Source of the DNA: Actinomycetota bacterium
Lineage (GTDB): Bacteria; Actinomycetota; Acidimicrobiia; IMCC26256; PALSA-555
Assembly (NCBI GenBank): GCA_003140175.1
Contig: PLJD01000043.1
Span: forward strand, 139,271 to 203,270
Length of the DNA stretch: 64,000 nt
Direction: 5' to 3'
Shown: one piece after another, positions 8,519 through 17,790 of the stretch
How the letters are laid out: every line of letters begins with the position of its first letter
How positions within the stretch are numbered: the first letter of the stretch is position 1
The notes under the pieces: generated by a model
The model's input: only the letters and a program-made list of their open reading frames with translations
The model's database searches: none
What the model was told of the DNA's origin: nothing
Program-made: the position numbers and the translations under genes

Positions 8519-9442
8519 CTAGCGCTGGGCTGGTCGGGCACCCGCGGCCGTCAGTCGGTTCTTGGCTTCGCTGAGCAGGTCGTCGGGGAGCGGGCCGGCG
8601 GCGGCGGCGGCCAGGTTGCGTTGCAGGTGCTCAATGCTGCTGGTGCCGACGATCGTGGTGTCCAGGTCGGGATTTGACAGCGTGAAGCGCAGCATGAAGG
8701 CCGTGCGGCTCACGCCGTCGAGCAGCTCGTCGAGCCTGGCCCGCTCCCAGTAGTCGCGCATGGTCTCGTTGGACACCATGTAGTAGCGGCGGCCCTCCCA
8801 GTCCTCCGGCGCGCCGCGGGCCACACCGCCGCGGATGATGATGCCCATGCCCGCGTCAGCGGCCCGGGTGATGACGCCCTCGTGGTCACGCTGCAGAGCG
8901 GAGTAGGGAATCTGGAAGGCGTCGAACACGCCCATGTCGATCTGCTCGTGGAGGTTGGGCAGCACGGCGGATACACCGACGAAGCGCACCTTGCCCTCGT
9001 CGCGCAGCACCAGCACCTCTTCCAGCGCGCCCTCGGTCTCAAACTCCTCGCGGGTCAGGCTGCGGTGGAACTGAACGAGGTCGAGGTGGTCGGTGTTCAG
9101 CGTGCGCAGGCTGTGCTCCACTCCTCGGCGGATGTTCTCGGCGGTGTGCACATGCTCGGAGCCCTGGGGGGCGTCCGGCACGCACCCACACTTGGATGCG
9201 AGTACATACTCCGAGCGGCGATGGGCGAGGAACATGCCGATGAGTTCCTCGCTACGCCCGTAGTCGATCGACGTGTCGATGAAGTTGATGCCCTCGTCGA
9301 GCACGGTGTTGAGCAGCGTTCCGGCATCCTCGTCGCTGATCTCGGGGCCGGTTGGCTGCCCCCGTAGTTCCATCGCGCCGAACCCGAGGGTCGAGACCTC
9401 GAGGCCGGTACGACCAAGCGTGCGCCGAGGTATGTCAGCCAT
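8519..9442 (-). CDS. aldo/keto reductase family protein
   Basis: 307 residues from ATG 9442 with GGAGG seven bases upstream; the frame extends to 9526 without similarity. Family pattern: RTLGRTGLEVSTLGFGAMEL, catalytic Asp and Tyr in FIDTSIDYGRSEELIG, Lys in VLASKCGC, His in LVQFHRS, and a late TIVGTSSIEHLQRNL cofactor-binding segment. All four tetrad residues are present, so it should be an active NADPH-dependent carbonyl reductase. Convergent with the quinone-oxidoreductase gene across 118 bases; nothing upstream on its strand, so it is probably monocistronic. Confidence 0.9.
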   Translation of the reverse strand: MADIPRRTLGRTGLEVSTLGFGAMELRGQPTGPEISDEDAGTLLNTVLDEGINFIDTSIDYGRSEELIGMFLAHRRSEYVLASKCGCVPDAPQGSEHVHTAENIRRGVEHSLRTLNTDHLDLVQFHRSLTREEFETEGALEEVLVLRDEGKVRFVGVSAVLPNLHEQIDMGVFDAFQIPYSALQRDHEGVITRAADAGMGIIIRGGVARGAPEDWEGRRYYMVSNETMRDYWERARLDELLDGVSRTAFMLRFTLSNPDLDTTIVGTSSIEHLQRNLAAAAAGPLPDDLLSEAKNRLTAAGARPAQR

Positions 9443-10214
9443 CCTCGCACCTCCTCGTGCAGACTCATCCCGATACCAGTCGCGGTCGTTGTGGCCTGAG
9501 ATGTCTATCGAAGCCCGCGGCCGCAACCGAACCCATCATGACGTTTGAGTTGCGACCGCGCCTGCCGCGCTGTGGTGACCGCGGTCGCAGGTCAGCCGCG
9601 ACGACCGTCGCCGGATGACGAGGGACCTCGCCGACCGGGGTCGTGCCATCGCGGCTCCGGTCCGCGCCGGGCTCGACGCAATCGACGCTGAGCCGGCCCA
9701 GCTGTTCTCGCCGGCCGACCCGGTCGCCTTCCGGGCCTGGCGGTGCTCGCCGAGATCAGTGCCGGGACAAAAGGAAGGATCATCAGTTCACCCACCCGCC
9801 GCACACCGTTGAGCCCGAGCCCTTCCCGTCACGGACCTTCGCCAGGCCCTGGCCCTCTCCGAGGCGTTGGGCTCGGACACCAAGCCGCACGTGGACGGCG
9901 ACGATTCCGGATGCGCCGATCGGCCAGCAGCGGCGGCGAGCACCCAGCCCCGGCGGCCGCAGACGGGGAGCCCGCTCATCGGTGCCACGGTCGGCGGGCC
10001 GGTCTGCACGGTGGCCACGGCGGTCACGCCGATCACGACCAGCCTTGGACGAGCCCAACCCAAGGACCCGGCTGTGCAATCGGGCCCGTTGAGGTGATGT
10101 GAACGTTCGTCGCTGTTGCGACGAACGAGGGTTCTCGGTCACGCGCAGGGGAAGCGATAGCGTCGCCTCGATGGTGCCGCATCCGATATCGATTGACGCG
10201 CGTGAGGGTTGCTC
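9443..10214. other. 770-base region without an intact gene
   Basis: The region between the divergent aldo/keto reductase and FAD-enzyme genes has no full-length gene. It holds the MarR-like remnant noted at 9615-9790. Between 9800 and 10200 I see only GC-rich open frames with no protein-like composition in any frame. Promoters for both flanking genes should lie here but none could be assigned. Confidence 0.4.
9615..9790 (+). pseudogene. C-terminal remnant of a MarR-like regulator
   Basis: Frame 3 reads DRGRAIAAPVRAGLDAID followed by LFSPADPVAFRAW, and the continuation LAEISAG lies one frame away at about 9745. This resembles the last two helices of MarR-type repressors (a GRA..A.P helix, then LSPAD..AFR). 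No winged-helix part is present upstream. Assignment rests on a short stretch recognised by eye, so it is tentative. Confidence 0.35.
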
Positions 10215-11642
10215 GTGAGCATGGGCAAGCCCGACGCGGTGGTCGTCGGAGCCGGTCCGAACGGTCTGGTCGCCGCGGTGACGTTGGCCCGCGCCGGTTG
10301 GCGGGTCGTTGTGCTGGAGGCCGCCGCGACGCCGGGTGGAGGTATGCGCACGGCCACGCTCACCGGCCCTGGCTTCCTCCACGATGTCTGCTCGGCGATC
10401 CATCCGCTTGCGCTGGCGTCACCGGCGTTTGCCGGCATGTCACTCGTCGAGCATGGTGTCCACTGGATCCAGCCGGCCGCCCCCCTAGCGCACGTTCTCG
10501 ACGGTGGTCGGGCGGCGTGCCTAGAACGCTCGGTGGACGACACGGCTGATCGCCTCGGCGACGACCGGTCTGCATACCAGTCCTTGTTCTCGCCGTTGGT
10601 CGAACACGGTCGGGCGATCGTCGACGCCATGCTCTCCCCGCTGAGTATTCCTCACGCTCCGGTGGAGTTAGCTCGATTCGGATGGAGCGCGATTCGGTCC
10701 GCTGAGGGGCTCGCCCGCTCGCGCTTCGCGACGGACGAGGGGCGTGCGCTTCTCGCGGGCATGGCCGGGCATGCGATGCTTCCGCTCGACGCCGCGGGAA
10801 CCAGCGGCTATGGCCTCTTCATGGGGATCCTTGCGCATCTGGTGGGTTGGCCCCTCGTTGAGGGAGGCTCCCAACGCATTGCCGACGCGCTGGTCGCGAT
10901 CTTGAGCGACCACGGGGGGGAGATCGTCACGGGCACCGAGGTCACGTCGCTCGCCGAGCTGCTCCCTGCCCGTGCGATCCTGCTCGACGTCACGCCGAGG
11001 CAGTTGCTGCGTATCGCTGGCGACCGCCTCCCGAGCCGTTATGAACGGGCGTTGCGGCGGTTTCGTTACGGTCCCGGCGTGTTCAAGATCGACTGGGCGC
11101 TTGACGGCCCGATTCCGTGGACTGCGCCGGAGGTCGCCCGCGCGGCGACCGTCCACGTAGGGGGCACGATCGACGAGATCGCGGTGAGCGAGGCGGCGGT
11201 CCAGGCCGGTCGTCACGCAGAACACCCGCTGGTGATCCTCGCTCAGCCGAGTGGGTTCGATGCGTCACGCGCTCCGGCCGGGAAGCACACCGGGTGGGCG
11301 TACTGCCACGTCCCGAATGGTTCAGACGTCGATCAGACCGAAGCGATCGAACGTCAGATCGAACGGTTCGCGCCCGGCTTTCGGGACCGGATCATCTCTC
11401 GCCACACCATGGACCCGACCAGACTCGAGGCGTACAACGCCAACGATGTTGGCGGTGACATCAACGGCGGCGCCGGCGACCTCCGCCAACTTGTTACGCG
11501 ACCGGTGGTCTCCTTGCACCCGTGGAGGACGCCGCTGCCTGGGGTGTATTTGTGCTCATCGTCGACACCACCTGGCGGCGGTGTGCACGGGATGTGCGGC
11601 TGGCACGCGGCACAAGCGGTCCTGCACCGCGAAGGCCGCTAG
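10215..11642 (+). CDS. FAD-dependent oxidoreductase, phytoene-desaturase-like
   Basis: 475 residues from GTG 10215, six bases after GAGGG (TTG 10209 and ATG 10221 are alternatives). N-terminal dinucleotide-binding loop VVVGAGPNGLVAAVTLARAGW followed by VVLEAAATPGGGMRT, the hallmark of the crtI/carotenoid-oxidoreductase superfamily. The C-terminus has PGVYLCSSSTPPGGGVHGMCGWHAA, the second FAD contact. Length fits NAD(P)/FAD proteins of this type, found in actinomycetes outside carotenoid clusters; no carotenoid gene is nearby, so the substrate is unknown. Convergent with the next gene, 25 bases apart. Confidence 0.85.
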   Translation: MSMGKPDAVVVGAGPNGLVAAVTLARAGWRVVVLEAAATPGGGMRTATLTGPGFLHDVCSAIHPLALASPAFAGMSLVEHGVHWIQPAAPLAHVLDGGRAACLERSVDDTADRLGDDRSAYQSLFSPLVEHGRAIVDAMLSPLSIPHAPVELARFGWSAIRSAEGLARSRFATDEGRALLAGMAGHAMLPLDAAGTSGYGLFMGILAHLVGWPLVEGGSQRIADALVAILSDHGGEIVTGTEVTSLAELLPARAILLDVTPRQLLRIAGDRLPSRYERALRRFRYGPGVFKIDWALDGPIPWTAPEVARAATVHVGGTIDEIAVSEAAVQAGRHAEHPLVILAQPSGFDASRAPAGKHTGWAYCHVPNGSDVDQTEAIERQIERFAPGFRDRIISRHTMDPTRLEAYNANDVGGDINGGAGDLRQLVTRPVVSLHPWRTPLPGVYLCSSSTPPGGGVHGMCGWHAAQAVLHREGR

Positions 11643-11667
11643 AGCCTCTCGCTCCGCGGCACCGACG

Positions 11668-12663
11668 TCAGCGCTGCGGGAGTCGATGCTGTTCTCGGAG
11701 CTGGACGAGCGCACCGTGGTCGATCTGATCAGCCGGCGCGACCGCGACGCGGATGTCCGTCATGGCCTCGAGCGACGCGGCGCGGAACCCGCCGTCGAGC
11801 ACGGCTCCCTCACCGAGGATCGCCCCCGGCCCGACTTCGGCGACGGACTCACCGTCAATCGTGACGGACAGCATGCCGTCGAGGAGCAGAAACAGCTCAG
11901 CGCCCGGATCGCCCTGCTTGACGAGAAACGTGCCCTTCTTGAGGTTCCGGATCGCGGGCTTCTTACCGCCCGACATGATCGTCACCGAGAGTTGGCGTTC
12001 CAGCGCGGTCTCCACCGCAGTGACAAGCGCCTTGGAGTCGCGGTTGCCCCACGGTGTGTACTTCCCGAACGCGTCGCGGTACCAGTCTTTGAAGTCCGCA
12101 AGTCCGACTTTCGCCGAGATCTTGCCATCAGCGTCGTAGACCCAGTGACGGGGGAACTTGCTTGCCCCGAGCACCTCGAAGCTCGATGTGCCGTCAGCAC
12201 GCATCGTGAGCCCAAGCGTGGTCCACACCGTCGGGGCACGGAACTGCATAAAGGGGGGATGCTTCACCCGGCGCGGCGCGGGGAGCCCGGTGCGCCCACC
12301 AGTGGTCTGCACGAACCGGACCGCGGTGTCGGCGAGTTCGGGCTCCTGGCAGATATCGGGCAACGCCACAGGCTGAAATGTTGCGTTCACCTTGGCAAGC
12401 CGCACCGTGGTCGAGCCCATCAGGCCGCCACCGCTGTAACCGGCGTCGACGATGCGACCGTTCTCGATCTCGACCCAGGCCGCGAGCCGATTCGCGAACC
12501 GAAACGCACTCGCCGCCCGCAACGCTTCGAGATCCTCGATCGAATCGGGGAGTGGATCGTCGTAATGCGTGAACCCCGCGTCGAAGGTTCCCCTGAGCAA
12601 CGGCCCCGTCACGGCCTCCGACGGGATCCACGACACCGTCGTGACCGATGATTCGATCCGCAT
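11668..12663 (-). CDS. protein with C-terminal cyclic-nucleotide-binding domain
   Basis: 331 residues from ATG 12663 with GAGGTG upstream. The last 100 residues form a cNMP-binding barrel: LKKGTFLVKQGDPGAELFLLLDGMLSV, VAEVGPGAILGEGAVLDGGFRAASLEAMTDIRV, resembling the phosphate-binding cassette (GE-x-A, R-A-S). The first 220 residues, with FDAGFTHYDDPLPDSIEDL and FRFANRLAAWVEI, are not a domain I can name; there is no helix-turn-helix and no membrane segment. It may therefore be an enzyme or adaptor gated by cAMP/cGMP rather than a Crp-type regulator. Monocistronic, convergent with the FAD enzyme. Confidence 0.75.
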   Translation of the reverse strand: MRIESSVTTVSWIPSEAVTGPLLRGTFDAGFTHYDDPLPDSIEDLEALRAASAFRFANRLAAWVEIENGRIVDAGYSGGGLMGSTTVRLAKVNATFQPVALPDICQEPELADTAVRFVQTTGGRTGLPAPRRVKHPPFMQFRAPTVWTTLGLTMRADGTSSFEVLGASKFPRHWVYDADGKISAKVGLADFKDWYRDAFGKYTPWGNRDSKALVTAVETALERQLSVTIMSGGKKPAIRNLKKGTFLVKQGDPGAELFLLLDGMLSVTIDGESVAEVGPGAILGEGAVLDGGFRAASLEAMTDIRVAVAPADQIDHGALVQLREQHRLPQR

Positions 12664-13005
12664 GGCCCACCTCGATTTCGCACGGACGGAATGCCGTGGC
12701 ACCTGGAGACTATGCCCCCAGCAACTCCCGAGGCGAGGGCGCGCCGGAGACCGCCGAGCCGCGAAGGTCCTCGAGACGTTGTCTGGAGTGGCCCCGGCTC
12801 GGAGTCGCCAGTGCTCACCCTCTTGGCGTGACCAGTCACGAGGAACTCGCGAGCGATCTCAGCAATCAGCGTCTCAAGGCGCGCCGATAGCGGTCGACGG
12901 GAGCGAGCAACGCTGAACGCTCGCCGTCGTGGCTGGAGCGCGACAATGTCTCCGGATCACCGAGCCGAGCGATGGTCGCGAACCGAGAAAAGACGGAGAG
13001 TGCCG
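12664..13005. other. 342-base divergent intergenic region
   Basis: No gene, repeat or hairpin stands out. It must hold the promoters of the cNMP-domain gene (minus) and the epimerase gene (plus). A short plus-strand frame ending at 12890 (SHEELASDLSNQRLKARR) is too short to judge. Confidence 0.4.
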
Positions 13006-13980
13006 ATGGCGAAGTATCTCGTGGCAGGTGGCACCGGCCTGATCGGATCGAACGTCGTGCGGCTGCTGCGCGAGGCAGGCGACGAGGTGCGCGCACTCGT
13101 ACGGCCGGGGAGTGACTACGAGCCGCTGACGACGATCGGGGCCGAGTCCTTCGAGGGCGACATCCGGTCCGCGGACGACTTCATCCGGGCTGCCGAGGGG
13201 TGCGATGCCATTGTCAACTCCGCCGCGTTGCTCGGTGGCGCCACCCAGGACCTGGCGGAGTCTCAGAAGACGAACACCGAAGGCTCGTTTCACGCCTACG
13301 ACGCCGGCGCCAAGCACGGCATTCGCGTGGTCGCCCTCAGCTCGACGCCGTTTCTCGAGCACACGACGACGCTCACCGAGGAGTCGCCGGTGGCCGAGAA
13401 ATGGAGCGATGACCCGTACACCCGGACGAAGGGCCAGGCCTACGTCGAAGCCGTGCGGCGGGTCGCCGAGGAGGGGGCCGACATCGTCATCACGATCCCC
13501 GGCGGCACGTTCGGGCCGGGCCTCACGCTTTCCCGGGCCATGAGCGCCACCAGCTTCAACCGGGGCATCCGCGGCGCAATCAACGGCAAGATTGCGGACT
13601 ACGTGAGCTACCCGGTTCCGTGGGTCCTGGCCGAGGACGTGGCCGCTGCCACCATCGCCGCCGCGACGAAGGGGAAGGCTGGCCGCAAGTACCTGTGCTT
13701 CGGCCAGGAGGACGCGCAGACCACGGCCGCGTGGCTCAACGTGGCTTGCGAGGTAGCCGGTGTCTCGCACCGGATCGGTGAGCTGACCGTCGATCCCGAC
13801 AATCCGGAGCAGGCCCGTCGCTACGGCGAGACCCTGGTGTCGTTGTCTCAGCGCCAATACCCGGTGCCGTGGTTCGACAACACGATCACCCGGCGGGAGC
13901 TCGACTACCGGCCCCGCTCGCTCCGAGAGGCGATGGAGGTCACTATCCCGTGGTTGCGGGAGAACGGCCAGATCTCCTGA
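13006..13980 (+). CDS. NAD-dependent epimerase/dehydratase (extended SDR)
   Basis: 324 residues from ATG 13006, preceded by GGAGAG. N-terminal GGTGLIGSNVVRLLREAGDEVRALVRPGS is the extended-SDR cofactor loop, followed by the FEGDIR acidic segment and NSAALLGG. The active-site YTRTKGQAYVEA supplies Tyr and Lys, and TIPGGTFGPG is the usual dihydroflavonol-reductase-like segment. Probable reductase or epimerase acting on a hydroxy/keto substrate. Followed by a stem-loop at 13999-14020, so it likely ends its transcript. Confidence 0.88.
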   Translation: MAKYLVAGGTGLIGSNVVRLLREAGDEVRALVRPGSDYEPLTTIGAESFEGDIRSADDFIRAAEGCDAIVNSAALLGGATQDLAESQKTNTEGSFHAYDAGAKHGIRVVALSSTPFLEHTTTLTEESPVAEKWSDDPYTRTKGQAYVEAVRRVAEEGADIVITIPGGTFGPGLTLSRAMSATSFNRGIRGAINGKIADYVSYPVPWVLAEDVAAATIAAATKGKAGRKYLCFGQEDAQTTAAWLNVACEVAGVSHRIGELTVDPDNPEQARRYGETLVSLSQRQYPVPWFDNTITRRELDYRPRSLREAMEVTIPWLRENGQIS

Positions 13981-13998
13981 CACGCCCCATAGGGGAGT

Positions 13999-14020
13999 GA
14001 CGCTCATCCCAACGAGCGTC
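13999..14020 (+). terminator. stem-loop after the epimerase gene
   Basis: Perfect inverted repeat GACGCTC-N8-GAGCGTC, 18 bases after the stop codon at 13980. There is no T-run after it, which is common for terminators of GC-rich actinomycetes; function inferred from position. Confidence 0.45.
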
Positions 14021-14245
14021 CGGGTTGTCGAGCCTCACTGCCGGTGGCCAATGTCGCGGATGGTTCGACCGGCGGGCGTCTGCCGCCCGCTGCTCTACGT
14101 TAGACCCCGCGTGGAGCCCTCCCGATTTGGTAATGGGCGCATCGCGAAGGCCCCGTCCGCAGCGAGACGGTCATCCCGTCCACGTGGTAGCACCACTCCG
14201 CTGGTGCCGGTTCTTCACTGACGCCGCGAACACGAAAGGCCGATC

Positions 14246-14869
14246 ATGCCCCTGGACCTCACGGAGTTCGTCGCTCCCGCCCATACTGCCGTGGTCACCT
14301 GCGAAATGCAGCAGGGCGTCATCGGCGACGACGCGCCCACCCGTGAGCTCGCCGATGAGGTCAAAGAGTTGGGCGTGCTCGAGGCCGCCGTCGCGCTCGT
14401 CCGCGGCGCGCGGGCCACCGGGGTTCGCGTCGTGCACGCCACCGTCGCGCTGCGCGCGGACCGGGCCGGCCTTTCGATCAACAATCCCATGATGGCGTAC
14501 GTCGTGCGGAACCCGAGCCAGGTACTCGAGGGCACGCCCGCCGCCGAGGTGGTTCCCGAGCTTGGGCCGGCGCCGGAGGACATCATGTGCCGACGCATCC
14601 ACGGCCTTACACCGTTCAACGGGACCGAGCTTGACTCGATCCTGCGCAACCTCGGCGTGCGGACCATCGTGCCGGTAGGCGTCTCGCTCAACGAGGCTGT
14701 GATGGGCCTGTGCATCTGCGCGGCAGACCTTGGCTACCGTATCGCCCTGCCCACCGATGCCGTCGCCGGCATCCCCCGCGCTTACGCCCAGGACGTCCTC
14801 CAGCACACGCTCGGGTACCTAAGCAATCTCACCACGACCGACAAAGTCCTCGCCGCCTGGAACTTCTGA
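14246..14869 (+). CDS. isochorismatase-like hydrolase family, catalytic Cys absent
   Basis: 207 residues. The fold is recognisable: AVVTCEMQQGVIG at the start, GARATGVRVVHATV, then RRIHGLTPFNGTELDSILRNLGVRTIVPVGVSLNEAV and LPTDAVAGIP. In active cysteine hydrolases of this family the triad is Asp, Lys and Cys. Here the Asp position reads Glu (CEMQ), the Lys position Arg (RRIHG) and the Cys position Leu/Asn (GVSLNEAV instead of GV-x-T-x-x-CV). The protein is otherwise full-length, so it is probably a non-hydrolytic relative rather than a dying gene. Stands alone between two hairpins. Confidence 0.82.
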   Translation: MPLDLTEFVAPAHTAVVTCEMQQGVIGDDAPTRELADEVKELGVLEAAVALVRGARATGVRVVHATVALRADRAGLSINNPMMAYVVRNPSQVLEGTPAAEVVPELGPAPEDIMCRRIHGLTPFNGTELDSILRNLGVRTIVPVGVSLNEAVMGLCICAADLGYRIALPTDAVAGIPRAYAQDVLQHTLGYLSNLTTTDKVLAAWNF

Positions 14870-14871
14870 GA

Positions 14872-14903
14872 CCTCAAGGCCAAACCGATCCCGGTCGTTG
14901 AGG
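14872..14903 (+). terminator. hairpin after the isochorismatase-like gene
   Basis: Outer arms CCTCAA (14872-14877) and TTGAGG (14898-14903) with inner arms ACCG (14884-14887) and CGGT (14892-14895), starting three bases after the stop codon. Likely factor-independent terminator without a T-run. Confidence 0.5.
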
Positions 14904-15061
14904 CCCCGAGTCCTGTCCTCGGAGCAGCCCGCGCACCACCTTGCGGTCGGAAGGCCGCGTCGCGCGGGTTGCAAGGTCCCGATCGACGACCGTCGCGTCG
15001 GCGGTGCGGCGCACCATCCCTCCGACGAGCTGCCGCGTGTCGTGAGTAACGTCTGTTGGCG

Positions 15062-15748
15062 ATGCCTGCCTCGGAGAGTGGTCCCGTGTCGGCGGCGCGA
15101 CTCGCCGAGCAGCTCGGCGATCAGCTGACGGCCGCGACATCGATCCCCGACGAGTCGTTTACCTTGGTCGAACGGGTGCGTGAGCTCGTCGAGGCGGTCG
15201 TGATGACCGACGTAGGCGCCGATGAACGCGCGACCGCCGCGGAACGGCTCGCCGCCGTCACGTCCGCGTTGAAGTCGAGGCGACGAGATCAGGCGCTCCT
15301 GCTCGTTCGGCATCCCGATGGCCGGGTCGAGAGCATGGTCCAGGCCGGGTCGGGTCGGCTCAACCCGCAGGCACCGCCGCTCGAGTGGCTCGTGCGACCC
15401 ACCGAGCCACCTCCAGGCAGCGGTCCCGTTCCGGTCGAGGTGAAGGCACGCTGCACGTTCACGGCTTCGCATGCCGGGTCGCCCGGGCGCGTGTACGGCG
15501 GCGTGATCGCGCTGGTGCTCGACGAGGTGTTGGGCGTCGCGGCACGGGCTGCCGGCGCGAGTGGCATGACCGTCGCGTTGTCGGTCTCGCTCAAGACCGG
15601 AACCCCGTTCGGTGTGCCGGTCGAGATCCTGGGCCGGTACACGGGGAGCGACGGGCGCAAGAGCTTCGCGCGGGGCGAGGTGCTCGTCGACGGCGTGATC
15701 ACCGCAGAGGCGAGTGCGATCTACGTGCAGGAGCGGCGCGATGACTGA
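15062..15748 (+). CDS. hotdog-fold thioesterase (PaaI-like)
   Basis: 228 residues from ATG 15062. The C-terminal half is a hotdog domain: FTASHAGSPGRVYGGVIALVLDEVLGVAARA, where the long helix and preceding GRVYGG correspond to the HGG/YGG motif of PaaI-type thioesterases, then LKTGTPFGVPVEILGR and ASAIYVQ. The N-terminal 75 residues are helical and not recognised. Role: hydrolysis of an acyl-CoA. The stop overlaps the next gene's ATG by eight bases, and five genes follow or overlap without gaps up to 18953, so a common operon is likely. Confidence 0.82.
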   Translation: MPASESGPVSAARLAEQLGDQLTAATSIPDESFTLVERVRELVEAVVMTDVGADERATAAERLAAVTSALKSRRRDQALLLVRHPDGRVESMVQAGSGRLNPQAPPLEWLVRPTEPPPGSGPVPVEVKARCTFTASHAGSPGRVYGGVIALVLDEVLGVAARAAGASGMTVALSVSLKTGTPFGVPVEILGRYTGSDGRKSFARGEVLVDGVITAEASAIYVQERRDD

Positions 15749-16511
15749 TGCTCACGTCCGCGGACGCGTGGTCATCGTGACGGGTGCATCAAAGGGCGTC
15801 GGACGCGGCATCGCGCTTCACCTGGCGCACGGCGGCGCCCGCCTGATCGTGATCGCCCGGCGCCCGGACCCGCTCCAAGCCCTCTCCGCCGACCTCGACG
15901 CGTTGGGTACCGAGCACCTCGCGGTATCCCTCAACGTCGCCGACCGCGATGGCGCGTTCGCGCTTGTCGAGCAGACTGTTGCCAGGTTCGGACGGGTGGA
16001 CGGTCTCGTCGCCAACGCGCAGACGTTTCGGCCGGTCACTCCCCTCGCAGACGTCATGCCATCCGACATGGACTTGCTGTTCGACACCGGTCCGAAGGGA
16101 ACGCTCTGGGGCATGCAGGCCGTCTTTCCGCATATGCGCGACCAGGGGTGGGGTCGGATCGTGACGATGGGCTCGAGCTCCGGCATGCGTGCACCGGTCG
16201 GCTACGGCCCCTACTCGGCATCGAACGAAGCGATCCGATCGCTCACTCGCTCAGCCGCGCGGGAGTGGGGCCAGCACGGCATCGTCGTGAACTGCGTCTG
16301 CCCTGTGTCGATCGCGCATCGCGCGCCACCCGACGACGACCCTGCGCGCGTCGCCTCATTCAATGCGACCTTCCGGGATCAGCCCATCGCGCGGGACGGG
16401 GATGCCGAGCACGACATCGGACCGGTCGTGGCGTTCTTGCTGTCGGACGGTTGCCGCTATGTGACCGGCGAGACGTTCATGGCCGACGGTGGCGCGCTCA
16501 TGCGGCCGTGA
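15741..16511 (+). CDS. SDR family protein with altered active site (YxxxN)
   Basis: 256 residues from ATG 15741, overlapping the thioesterase stop. Cofactor loop TGASKGVGRGIAL is intact. The structural NNAG reads VANAQT, and the active-site motif reads YSASNEA, so the catalytic Lys is Asn (codon AAC at about 16227). The Ser (GSSSG) and Tyr remain. The C-terminal GETFMADGGALMRP is normal. The lysine lowers the tyrosine pKa and binds ribose in classical SDRs, so activity may be lost or changed; the gene shows no other damage. Confidence 0.83.
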   Translation: MTDAHVRGRVVIVTGASKGVGRGIALHLAHGGARLIVIARRPDPLQALSADLDALGTEHLAVSLNVADRDGAFALVEQTVARFGRVDGLVANAQTFRPVTPLADVMPSDMDLLFDTGPKGTLWGMQAVFPHMRDQGWGRIVTMGSSSGMRAPVGYGPYSASNEAIRSLTRSAAREWGQHGIVVNCVCPVSIAHRAPPDDDPARVASFNATFRDQPIARDGDAEHDIGPVVAFLLSDGCRYVTGETFMADGGALMRP

Positions 16512-16527
16512 GCCCCCGCGGAGCTCG

Positions 16528-17790
16528 GTGACCTGGCAGCTGCCCCCGCGGCCCGACTGGGTCCGCGCCGTGAACGCGGGCGAGGTGCTCCCGCTCGCCG
16601 ACGAGGCCCGCCTCCCGCTCGAGCGGGACGCACTCCTGGCCGAGGCGCGCGCGACGATGGGGCTCGACGGACGGGGTGCCGACGGCTTCGGCGACGCCGG
16701 GTTCCTCGACCCGCTCGCCGTTCTCCTGTCTGCCCTCGAAGACGAGGCCGAGCTGACCATGCTCGGACGATGGATCACCCGTCGGTTCCTGTTGCGCCTC
16801 CTCGAAGTCCGTGCGCAGATCGTCGCCTACGTCCGTGAAGACCCCGGCGTGCGCGACGAGGAGATCCACGAGCCCGTGTTCATCGTCGGCGCCCCCCGAA
16901 CGGGCACGACCATCCTCCACGCTCTGCTCGCGCACGAACCCGGCACACGCGTCCCCGAAGGCTGGGAGCTGCTCCGCCCGGTGCCGCCTCCCGATCCGGT
17001 GTCGTTTCCGGACGAGGCGCGGGTCGCGCTCGCCGATTGTGAGCTGCGCCGGCCGGCTCTCGTCGTGTCCGGCCTCGACGCCATCCACGAGTACGGCGGA
17101 CGCATGTACAAGGAGTGCGTGTCGTCGATGTCGTTCGAGTTCCGGTCCGAGGAGTTCACCGCCCGGTACCGTGTGCCGAGTTACGTGGACTGGCTCGCGC
17201 GATGCGACATGAGCCCGGCGTACGAGTGGCATCGACTCGTGCTCCAGATCCTGCAGCGCCGCTACGACGGTGCGCGCTGGGTGCTGAAATCTCCGGTGCA
17301 CCTGCACTCGTTGCCGACGCTGCTGGGCGTATATCCCGATGCTCGAGTCGTATTCACCCATCGGGACCCGCTTGCCGTGTTGGGATCCGTCACGAGCCTC
17401 ATCTCGACACTGCGTTACGCGCATAGCGACGCGGTCGACTTCGCCGATGTCGGCTTGTATCACGCCGACCTCTACAGCCGATCACTGGAACGGCTCGTCG
17501 ACCTCTCGGAGAGCGGCGCGCTCGACGAGGCGCGCATCTACCACGCGCACTACGCCGGGTTCATGGCGGACCCGCTCGGCACGATGGCGACCGTGGCGGA
17601 CGCTCTCCAGCGCCCGCTGACGAGCGAGACGCACGACGCGATCCGCGCGCACCTCGCCGCCCATCCACAGGGCGCTCTGGGCGAGCACCGGTATTCGTTC
17701 GACGACCTCGGGCTGGATCGCGCCGCGGAACGCGAGCGGTTCGGTCGGTACCAGCGGCACTTCGGGGTGCAGAATGAGGAGACGCAATGA
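16528..17790 (+). CDS. sulfotransferase family protein
   Basis: 420 residues from GTG 16528, just after the SDR stop, with GGAG close upstream. The 5' PAPS-binding loop is VFIVGAPRTGTTILHALLAH near residue 128, and the 3' phosphate region is VVFTHRDPLAVLGSVTSL near residue 275; the helical N-terminal extension and KSPVHLHSL segment match the actinomycete sulfotransferase family seen also in steroid/lipid gene sets. Predicted to transfer a sulfuryl group from PAPS to a hydroxyl group of a small molecule. The next gene starts inside its stop (ATGA). Confidence 0.85.
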   Translation: MTWQLPPRPDWVRAVNAGEVLPLADEARLPLERDALLAEARATMGLDGRGADGFGDAGFLDPLAVLLSALEDEAELTMLGRWITRRFLLRLLEVRAQIVAYVREDPGVRDEEIHEPVFIVGAPRTGTTILHALLAHEPGTRVPEGWELLRPVPPPDPVSFPDEARVALADCELRRPALVVSGLDAIHEYGGRMYKECVSSMSFEFRSEEFTARYRVPSYVDWLARCDMSPAYEWHRLVLQILQRRYDGARWVLKSPVHLHSLPTLLGVYPDARVVFTHRDPLAVLGSVTSLISTLRYAHSDAVDFADVGLYHADLYSRSLERLVDLSESGALDEARIYHAHYAGFMADPLGTMATVADALQRPLTSETHDAIRAHLAAHPQGALGEHRYSFDDLGLDRAAERERFGRYQRHFGVQNEETQ

